Source: an uncultured Clostridiaceae bacterium (GTDB lineage Bacteria > Bacillota > Clostridia > TANB77 > CAG-508). Taken from it: 64,000 nt of DNA. The notes beneath the pieces are model-generated. The model had not been told where the DNA came from. It did not search any database and saw only the letters and a list, made by a program, of their open reading frames with translations. Positions 56,712 through 64,000 of the stretch are shown piece after piece (position 1 is the first letter of the stretch; every line of letters begins with the position of its first letter). Position numbers and translations under genes: made by a program. The DNA is taken from assembly GCA_946628065.1 (NCBI GenBank), contig CAMOWC010000005.1:1-64000 (forward strand), read 5' to 3'.

Positions 56712-57560
56712 ATGATTTTTGAAAATCAACCAAAAATAACTGTATATGCGTTCATTGGACCTTCTGGTACAGGTAAAAGTTATAGAGCTCAGATGGTGGC
56801 AAGCGAAAAGGGCATAAATTTTATAATTGATGATGGGCTACTTATAAAAGATAATACTGTAATTGCGGGAACGTCAGCAAAGAAAGCAACGACAAAGATA
56901 GAAACTGTAAAAGAAGCTTTATTTATGAGACCAGAAGAACAACAAGAAATAAAGAAAGCAATCAGAAAATATAAAGCAGAAAGCATTCTAATTTTAGGTA
57001 CGTCAGATGGTATGGTAGACAAAATTGCCCAAAACCTCGATTTACCAGAAATTACTGAGAGAATATACATTACAGACGTAGCAACAGAAGAGGAAATGAA
57101 GGAAGCTAAAAGAATTAGACAAACAGAAGGAAAACATGTAATACCTGTACCAACATTCGAAATAAAAAAAGATTTTTCTGGGTATTTATTAGACCCTCTG
57201 CAAATATTTAAATCTAAAGGTAAAGGTGAAAAACCATACATTTCTGAAAAATCAATTATAAGACCTACATTTAGCTACATGGGTAATTTTACAATTTCAG
57301 ATAATGTGTTTAGACAAATAACAGAATATGTCGCAGAAAGAATGCCAGAGGTATACCGAGTTAATAGGGTTAGAGTGGAGACAGCATCTGAAAATACTAA
57401 CATATACATAGAAGTGGTTATAGAATATGGAAATAATATATTTGATGTGCTAAAAGACTTTAAAATAAAATGCAAAAAAGAGATAGAAAAGTTAACGGCA
57501 ATGAATGTTGGCAAGATTGATATTCTAGCAAAAGGAGTGCACATGCCCGAAGTGAACTAA
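56712..57560 (+). CDS. P-loop NTPase domain with Asp23-like C-terminal domain
   Basis: Walker A FIGPSGTGKSYRAQ; C-terminal ITEYVAERMPEVYRVNRVRVETASENTNIYIEVVIEYGNNIFDVLKDF resembles Asp23/YloU. Confidence 0.7.
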   Translation: MIFENQPKITVYAFIGPSGTGKSYRAQMVASEKGINFIIDDGLLIKDNTVIAGTSAKKATTKIETVKEALFMRPEEQQEIKKAIRKYKAESILILGTSDGMVDKIAQNLDLPEITERIYITDVATEEEMKEAKRIRQTEGKHVIPVPTFEIKKDFSGYLLDPLQIFKSKGKGEKPYISEKSIIRPTFSYMGNFTISDNVFRQITEYVAERMPEVYRVNRVRVETASENTNIYIEVVIEYGNNIFDVLKDFKIKCKKEIEKLTAMNVGKIDILAKGVHMPEVN

Positions 57561-57581
57561 TACTATATAGGAGGTAAAGAA

Positions 57582-58238
57582 ATGTCTTTCATAGTAGCGA
57601 TAGATGGACCTGCGGGAAGCGGAAAAGGCACGGTAGCAAAAAAAATATCTGAATTATTTGGACTTTTAAACATAGATACAGGTGCGATGTATAGATGCAT
57701 AACACTAGAAATGATTAATCAAAAAATTAACCTAGAAGAAATACAAAAAATAATTGATATATCAAAAAATATAGATATTGACATGAAAGAAAATGGAACA
57801 ATACTTTTAAATGGAAAAGATGTTACAAAAGAAATAAGATCGAAAGAGGTATCTGGTTTAGTATCACAAGTGTCAAGTATAACAGAAGTCAGATTAAACA
57901 TGGTTAATCTTCAAAGAAAAATGGCTGAAAACAAAAACGTAATTATGGAGGGAAGAGATATTACTACATATGTGTTCCCAAATGCTGACGTGAAAATATA
58001 TTTAGATGCTTCGGTTGAAGAAAGAGCTAAAAGGCGATTCTTAGAAATGCAAGAAAAAGGAATAACTACAACATTTGATGAAGTTTTAGAAAACATAAAA
58101 AAGAGAGACGAAAACGATAGGCACAAAGAGATTGGCTCTTTAATGATAGCACCAGATGCTGCAGTTGTAGATACGACTAATTATAGTATAGATGAGGTTG
58201 TAAATAAAATAAGTAACATAATAAAGGAGAAAAAATGA
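57582..58238 (+). CDS. cmk: cytidylate kinase
   Basis: IAIDGPAGSGKGTVAKKISELFGLLNIDTGAMYR. Confidence 0.98.
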   Translation: MSFIVAIDGPAGSGKGTVAKKISELFGLLNIDTGAMYRCITLEMINQKINLEEIQKIIDISKNIDIDMKENGTILLNGKDVTKEIRSKEVSGLVSQVSSITEVRLNMVNLQRKMAENKNVIMEGRDITTYVFPNADVKIYLDASVEERAKRRFLEMQEKGITTTFDEVLENIKKRDENDRHKEIGSLMIAPDAAVVDTTNYSIDEVVNKISNIIKEKK

Positions 58239-58810
58239 GAGTAATTTTAAAGGCAATATTTCATTTCTTAGTTATAATAGTATATAGACCAAAAGTGACA
58301 GGAAGAGAAAACATTCCTGAAAAAGGGGCATGCTTAATATGCCCAAACCATTTGCATGCACTTGATTCAGCTGTAATATTAACAACGCAAAAAAGAAAAG
58401 TTAACTTTATGGCAAAAGAAGTTTTATTTAAAAATGGTTTTATAAAATGGCTTGCAAGAATATTTGGAATTTTTCCAGTAAAAACAGGAGGCAAAGACAT
58501 AGAAGCTATTAAAACTTCATTACGATTGCTAAAAAATGGCGAAATACTGGCAATGTTTCCAGAAGGGACAAGAAAAGGACTTGAAAAGGGAATTAAACCT
58601 AAAAGCGGAGCAATTTTAATCGCAGCAAAATCTGGAGCACCTATTATACCATGTGGAGTAAGAGGAAGCTTTAAAGCATTTACAAAAGTAACACTAAATT
58701 ATGGAAAACCAATTATAATAGACAAAGACATCGACTTACAAAACAAAGAAGTATTAGAAAAATACACAAATGATTTAATGAATGAAATAATTAGACTGTC
58801 TAAAGTTTAA
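58235..58810 (+). CDS. plsC: 1-acyl-sn-glycerol-3-phosphate acyltransferase
   Basis: CPNHLHALDSAV (HX4D variant), FPEGTRKG. Confidence 0.95.
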   Translation: MRVILKAIFHFLVIIVYRPKVTGRENIPEKGACLICPNHLHALDSAVILTTQKRKVNFMAKEVLFKNGFIKWLARIFGIFPVKTGGKDIEAIKTSLRLLKNGEILAMFPEGTRKGLEKGIKPKSGAILIAAKSGAPIIPCGVRGSFKAFTKVTLNYGKPIIIDKDIDLQNKEVLEKYTNDLMNEIIRLSKV

Positions 58811-58873
58811 TACTAGCATTTTTTTGTAAAGCATGATATAATAGCAGTACACAAGTGCAAAGGAGATGTCTTC

Positions 58874-59239
58874 ATGAAAGATTCTACAAGGCTGTTTGTA
58901 AAAAAACTGAAAGATGCTATTTGCTTTCCATTTCTACTGGCCCGGGACGTGTACAGATGCTTTTCTGCCAAAAGAAAAATAATACAGATCTATCGGCAAA
59001 CCCATGGACTGTATGTGGATTATTTGGCAATTAAAAGGCTGTACTTTGTTGGAGGGTACATGAAGAACAAGGAATGCATCGAAAAAGGTCGAGAAGGACT
59101 TAAAGAAGGCTCATTAACGCTACTTGTAAAAGCAGGAATTCTGGAGACGTTTTGGGCAGATTACCTGACTGAGCGTGATGTGACATTAATTCATTCTTTG
59201 TATGGCATACTTGAAGAGATTTCCAAATTTGCTGAATGA
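58874..59239 (+). CDS. hypothetical protein of atypical composition
   Basis: 121 aa; own promoter-like catgatataat, RBS aaaggaga, own terminator; two in-frame CGG (58943, 58994). Confidence 0.6.
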   Translation: MKDSTRLFVKKLKDAICFPFLLARDVYRCFSAKRKIIQIYRQTHGLYVDYLAIKRLYFVGGYMKNKECIEKGREGLKEGSLTLLVKAGILETFWADYLTERDVTLIHSLYGILEEISKFAE

Positions 59240-59248
59240 CTTTTTGGC

Positions 59249-59280
59249 AAAACACCTGGCAGAGCGCCGGGTGTTTTTAA
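59249..59280 (+). terminator. terminator of the 58874 cassette
   Basis: aaacacctggcagagcgccgggtgttttt. Confidence 0.9.
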
Positions 59281-59357
59281 TAATATTTAAAAATATAGTT
59301 GATATTTTTCATCATTTGATATAAAATCGTTAAAGACAAAAAGTAGGAGGGTGCATT

Positions 59358-60019
59358 TTGGTTACTATAGAAGATGTAAAACAAAATAGCGAAGTTCAAC
59401 AGCTTATAGTAGGGGCTCAAAAACAACTTGATGTACTTCGGATATACAGAACATTCAATTAGGCACATTGAAATAGTGTCTGAAAGAGCAGGAAGAATTT
59501 TAAAAGAGCTTCGGATATGATGAAAGGACAGTTGAACTAGCTAAAATAGCTGGATATTTACATGATATTGGAAATTGCGTAAACAGAGTTGATCATGCGC
59601 ACAGTGGTGCAATAATTTCATATAACATTTTAAAAGAAATGGGAATGGATGCAAATGAAAGAACTGAAATTATGATGGCAATTGGCAACCACGATGAAAA
59701 AACTGGAACAGCTGTCAGTGCCATATCAGCAGCACTTATTTTAGCAGACAAATCGGATGTGCATAGAAATAGAGTTAGACAAAAGAGCTTAGCATCTTTT
59801 GATATTCATGATAGAGTCAATTATGCGGTAACTAATGCAGAACTTAATTTAGACAGTCAAAAGAGAGTTATTACACTTAACCTTACAATAGACAATAGTA
59901 TTTGTCCAGTGCTCGATTATTTCGAAATATTTATGGAAAGAACTATGATGAGCAAATATGCTGCAAAATTTTTAAATATTTGGTTTGAATTAATTATAAA
60001 TGATACAAAATTATTATAG
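59358..60019 (+). CDS. HD domain phosphohydrolase; two +1 frameshifts at CGG codons; upstream of secDF
   Basis: TTG start after aggaggg; skip C59439 and C59512: QKQLDVL-GYTEHSIRHIEIVSERAGRILKEL-GYDERTVELAKIAGYLHDIGNCVNRVDHAHSGAIISYNIL. Confidence 0.92.
59439..59441 (+). other. CGG +1 frameshift site 13 (CTT C|GGA TAT)
   Basis: 27 codons from the TTG start at 59358. Confidence 0.88.
59512..59514 (+). other. CGG +1 frameshift site 14 (CTT C|GGA TAT)
   Basis: 24 codons after site 13; zero frame stops after one more codon (TGA). Confidence 0.88.
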
Positions 60020-60034
60020 GAGGATGCATAAACT

Positions 60035-61366
60035 ATGAAAAATAATACGTTAAAAAAAGTTGCAATTTTATTATTAATTTTAGTAATTATTCTTATTTCA
60101 TTTGTAGGAATATATAAAAAACAGTTAAACAAGATGGTAAACGTAATACCAGACTACAAATACGGAATGGATTTAAGTTCAATTAGAGAAGTTAGATTAA
60201 ATGTTAGTAATGAGACTGTTACTAAATATTATGACGAAAATGGAGATGAGATTGCTAAACCTGATGGTGAAAGCGAAGACGAAAACACAAATACAACTTC
60301 AAAAGAAGTTCCTGTTAATCCTTCAGAAAAATTAACTGCTGAGAATTTCGAAAAAGCAAAGGAAATATTCACAAAACGTTTAGATGCAATAAACACTAGT
60401 GAATATCAATTAAGGCAAGATGAAAATGGATATGTAGTTGTAGAATTCCCTGAAAATGACAACACAGATTACTTTGTTGAATCATTGATATATACTGGAA
60501 AATTTGAAATGACAGATAAAGAAACAGGCAAGGTACTTTTAGATAATACTAACATAAAAGATGCAGCAGCTGTAACATACTCATCTGATGGTAAAACTGC
60601 ATCTGCATATTTAATTATAGACTTTGATGAAGAAGGCAAACAAAAACTTGAAGACATTAGCAAAACATATGTAGCAACAAAAGATGAAGAAGGAAATGAA
60701 ACAAAAAAAATAGTAACAATAACAATTGATGACCAAACAATAGCTTCAACATATTTTGGACAAACTATGAGCAATGGACAGTTACAATTGCAACTCGGAG
60801 AAAGCACAAGCTCAGATGAAACACTTCTAACATATTATAGAGAGGCTGCGATTATAGCAAATTCAATAAAATTTGGGAAATTACCAATTTCATATGTAGC
60901 CGAAACAGAAACAGAATTGTCTTCAACAATTAGACAGGACACTATACAGTTAATGTGGATTATAGTAGCAATTGTGATTATTGTTTTATGTGCTTATTTA
61001 ATTGTTAAATATAACAAAGGGCTAATGGTAGGTCTTTCATGGATTGGATTTATAGGTCTATATTTGCTTGTTTTAAGGTATACTAATTCTATAATTACAA
61101 TAAACAGTATTATTGGCATATTAGTTATTTGTATATATCAATATATTCTATTAAATGCTATATTACACAATAAATTTAATAGGTCATTTAAAGAAATATT
61201 AACTAAATATGCTATTAATGCAATTCCAATGTTTGTAATTGCAATAATATTTACATTCGCAAGCAAATCAGTAGTTAGCAGTTTTGGAATAGTGTTATTC
61301 TGGGGTAGCGCAATTATGGCAATATATAATTTGATTATTACTAAGAACTTAATAGATGAGAAATAA
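60035..61366 (+). CDS. secD: SecD-like protein export membrane protein (divergent)
   Basis: DYKYGMDLSSIREVRL...FTKRLDAINTSEYQLRQDENGYVVVEFPE; C-terminal TM bundle. Confidence 0.85.
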   Translation: MKNNTLKKVAILLLILVIILISFVGIYKKQLNKMVNVIPDYKYGMDLSSIREVRLNVSNETVTKYYDENGDEIAKPDGESEDENTNTTSKEVPVNPSEKLTAENFEKAKEIFTKRLDAINTSEYQLRQDENGYVVVEFPENDNTDYFVESLIYTGKFEMTDKETGKVLLDNTNIKDAAAVTYSSDGKTASAYLIIDFDEEGKQKLEDISKTYVATKDEEGNETKKIVTITIDDQTIASTYFGQTMSNGQLQLQLGESTSSDETLLTYYREAAIIANSIKFGKLPISYVAETETELSSTIRQDTIQLMWIIVAIVIIVLCAYLIVKYNKGLMVGLSWIGFIGLYLLVLRYTNSIITINSIIGILVICIYQYILLNAILHNKFNRSFKEILTKYAINAIPMFVIAIIFTFASKSVVSSFGIVLFWGSAIMAIYNLIITKNLIDEK

Positions 61367-61378
61367 GGGGGAAAGCTA

Positions 61379-62014
61379 ATGAAAGAAATAAAAAATATTA
61401 AAGCTATAGCTATCATTGCATTACTAATCATAGCTTCAATTGTGACCATTGCTATAAATCCATTCAAGTTTAATACTAACTATTCAAAAAATGTAAGAAT
61501 GGAAATCGACCTAGAAAAAGAATTCAATATATCAGATATTTTAGCTATTGCAAATAGTATATATACAGAAGAAACTCCTATAATAAGGAAAGCGGGTGCA
61601 TTTGAAAAAACAGTATCAATAACTGTAAGAGATTTTACAGAAGAACAAAATGAGAAATTAATAAATAAGTTGAACGAAAAATATGAAACTGAACTTACTG
61701 CAGGGGATATCAACATTTACTATAATTCAAATGTAAAAGGTAAAGACTTGATAAAACCATATATAGTTCCTGTGATAATTGCTGGAATATTTATATTAGT
61801 ATTTTTTGGAATAAGATATCGCAAAATTGGACTTGCAAAATCAGTAGGAGGTCCAATAGTAATAATTTGTGCAACACAATTATTATATGCATTTTTAATA
61901 AACATTTTTGGAATGCAAATAAATGAAGCCACAGTTATTGTAAGTGTTACAATTGGTATTTTCAGTTTAATGTATTTAACAGCAACTTACGAAAAAATGA
62001 TAAATAAAGAATAA
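61379..62014 (+). CDS. secF: SecF-like protein (divergent, short)
   Basis: 211 aa downstream of secD; N-terminal TM, periplasmic-like domain, C-terminal TM helices. Confidence 0.7.
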   Translation: MKEIKNIKAIAIIALLIIASIVTIAINPFKFNTNYSKNVRMEIDLEKEFNISDILAIANSIYTEETPIIRKAGAFEKTVSITVRDFTEEQNEKLINKLNEKYETELTAGDINIYYNSNVKGKDLIKPYIVPVIIAGIFILVFFGIRYRKIGLAKSVGGPIVIICATQLLYAFLINIFGMQINEATVIVSVTIGIFSLMYLTATYEKMINKE

Positions 62015-62033
62015 AAAGCATTTGAGTAAGCAA

Positions 62034-62104
62034 TTTGGGACGTAATTTTGGGGACGTGTATAAAAAATATCTTTTTAGACACGTCCCCAAAATTACGTCC
62101 CAAA
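62034..62104. repeat. palindromic GGGGACGT-family element D
   Basis: tttgggacgtaattttggggacgtgt / acacgtccccaaaattacgtcccaaa, perfect 26-nt arms. Confidence 0.95.
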
Positions 62105-62163
62105 AGAACACCTTACCTTAAGAAGTCATATAATAGAATAAAACAATAAAGGGGACTTAACAT

Positions 62164-62508
62164 ATGAGGTGCAAAAGGTATTGCAATGCAAATGATATAA
62201 GCATTGAAGAATTTGATAATATCAAAAAAGAAAACTCAAATTTAATTATATTAGATGTTAGAAGTCCGCAAGAATTTAAAGAAGGACATATTGCAGGCAG
62301 CACATTAATTCCAAGTTATGAAATAATAAAAAGCATAAGGAAAGTGCTGCCAGACAAAAAAACACTTATTATAGTTTACTGCCAAAATGGAGGAAGAAGT
62401 AGAAACACAGTATGCAAACTAAAACAAATGGGGTATGTAAACGTATACAATCTAAAATATGGGTTAGAAGGATATATAAAAAATGGAAATCATACAGTCC
62501 TTGAGTAG
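62164..62508 (+). CDS. rhodanese-like domain protein
   Basis: NLIILDVRSPQEFKEGHIAGSTLIP...IVYCQNGGRSRNTVCKLKQMGYVNVYNLKYGLEGY. Confidence 0.93.
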   Translation: MRCKRYCNANDISIEEFDNIKKENSNLIILDVRSPQEFKEGHIAGSTLIPSYEIIKSIRKVLPDKKTLIIVYCQNGGRSRNTVCKLKQMGYVNVYNLKYGLEGYIKNGNHTVLE

Positions 62509-64000
62509 TTTCCGTTAGTATATACTTCTCCTTTAAGTTTTTTACCAGAGAGTATGGATTTTATTACTCTGTTTTTTTCACTTGCATCCTCGTCTAAAAA
62601 AGATATTCGCAAATAATCACATTGTAAGTCATTAGGGTCAATAGATGTTATTTTACTGTTATATAGAGTAGTTATTGTTTGCTGATAATCATTTTTTAAA
62701 ATAAATTTAAATCCCAATCTATCTTTTAATTCATACGTATCAGTTTTACACATTTGCATACAGTTTTTAGGGCAATGATTGCTATGAGATAACAAGCAAT
62801 ATTGCATAGTCATAAGGGGGAGCCTTCCATATACTAATAATTCTGATTGAAGGCTAGTTTCTTGTAGCAACAGGTTATTTAAATCTTGTTTATTTAGTTC
62901 GGGAGAAGGTACAAAACGTGAAAAACCTATGTTGGCCAATTCTGCAACAGTGTTTGTGTTAAATATGTTTAACGTGTAATTTGCAATCAAAATTTTTCCT
63001 TTGGGAATTAAATCAATTTGTCCTATATTTGATATAACAGCACCTTTTAAATTAAACTCTTTAAAAACATTACTAATTTCTAATTTAAATTCATTCTCCA
63101 TACTATTATTAATTACTGTTGGCAAATAAACATAAGAATTATATTTATTACATAGTTCATTTAGTAGATTTGGAATTTTATTAAAAAGATGTAAAGGAAT
63201 ATACACAGAATCTACTCCATTTAAATAAGAAAAATCTTCATCTGAAGATATACTATTTAACAATACTACAATCTTTGGATGTGTATAATATTTTTTTTCT
63301 GAAGTTAAATCCGTGCGCTGTATTTTTGTATAAGACCTTTTATATGAAGAAAGAATTTTTCTTTGCAATTCATCTAAAGCTAATCGCCTTAATTCGTTAA
63401 ACTTACTGATGCTTGGTAAATATACATTTGAGTCTAGAGCTATATTGATTTTTTTAAATTCAAACGGAGTATTCCCAGTTTTAGCAATTTGTTCAATTAA
63501 ACGTTCTTTTGTTATTGGAGAAGATAGAGCTATTTCTGGGAAAATATCAGATTGAATATTTACTTTCATAACGTTAAAAGGATCTTCTAAAGGGGTAACT
63601 TCAAAAGTAACGGCTTTTCCAGACTTTACAATTAAACTTGCTGATAAAGGAATTTTTTTAAATTCTTTACCAGAAAAAGTTTGCCTAGCTGAATCTACAA
63701 GCTGTTTACTGGCCATTTTATATATTTTATCACCTGGGTGAATATTTCCCTTCATTCTACCTATTGTTACAATATTACCAGATTCTGCGAATTTAAGATT
63801 TTGATTTTTAATCATTAACTCTGATATAGTATAATTTCCGGTTTCTTCACCAATAGAAACTGTATCACCAATTGCAAGATTACTTTCTAGTTTTAATTTA
63901 ATATGGCCACTCACAGGGGCATAATTAGATAAGGTACCTAAGTAAATACCTTGATTATTAGATTTTTCTTTGTAGACAATATCCGTGTTTGGCTTATTTA
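62490..64000 (-). CDS. peptidase U32 family protein, C-terminal part (runs off the window edge)
   Basis: SHSNHCPKNCMQMCKTDTYELKDRLGFKF; frame stays open past the 63914 Met to the window end. Confidence 0.85.
   Translation of the reverse strand, partial: NKPNTDIVYKEKSNNQGIYLGTLSNYAPVSGHIKLKLESNLAIGDTVSIGEETGNYTISELMIKNQNLKFAESGNIVTIGRMKGNIHPGDKIYKMASKQLVDSARQTFSGKEFKKIPLSASLIVKSGKAVTFEVTPLEDPFNVMKVNIQSDIFPEIALSSPITKERLIEQIAKTGNTPFEFKKINIALDSNVYLPSISKFNELRRLALDELQRKILSSYKRSYTKIQRTDLTSEKKYYTHPKIVVLLNSISSDEDFSYLNGVDSVYIPLHLFNKIPNLLNELCNKYNSYVYLPTVINNSMENEFKLEISNVFKEFNLKGAVISNIGQIDLIPKGKILIANYTLNIFNTNTVAELANIGFSRFVPSPELNKQDLNNLLLQETSLQSELLVYGRLPLMTMQYCLLSHSNHCPKNCMQMCKTDTYELKDRLGFKFILKNDYQQTITTLYNSKITSIDPNDLQCDYLRISFLDEDASEKNRVIKSILSGKKLKGEVYTNGNYSRTV

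Overview
This 64 kb window is low-GC Firmicutes/Clostridia-like chromosome. It carries 5S rRNA, tRNA-Asn, queA/tgt, secG/rnr, a gerABC-type germination operon, spoIVA, mreB, mtaB, gap-pgk-tpi-gpmI, rpsB-tsf, a CadC/CadA-like pair, pyrH-frr-uppS-cdsA-rseP-polC, rpsO, pnp, cmk-plsC and HD-secD-secF. The main observation concerns CGG codons. Eight genes look broken into ORF fragments: a WG-repeat protein, gerC, gerB, spoIVA, a DUF421/YetF gene, a pilin-like gene, rseP and an HD-domain gene. Every break (14 of 14) is an in-frame CGG codon. At each one, skipping only the C (a +1 shift, CGGN read as Gly GGN) restores one continuous protein of the expected family, with the frame arithmetic exact through to the stop. 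Scanning all other recognisable genes by eye, I found no in-frame CGG used as ordinary sense, while CGT, CGC and CGA are used as Arg. The only exceptions are two short monocistronic ORFs of clearly different (GC-richer) composition, which look foreign. I infer that CGG is a +1 frameshift or quadruplet (CGGN->Gly) signal, probably an unassigned or 'hungry' codon, in this lineage. Base-calling or assembly error must still be excluded. Secondary observations: a family of four palindromic GGGGACGT...ACGTCCCC elements, a terminator hairpin that embeds a Shine-Dalgarno sequence, two foreign-looking single-gene cassettes, a P-loop/Asp23-like fusion, a small membrane ORF ending the ger operon, an HEFCH putative metalloprotease, and a possible integration scar at tRNA-Asn. 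All homology statements are from recognition of motifs; no searches were run.
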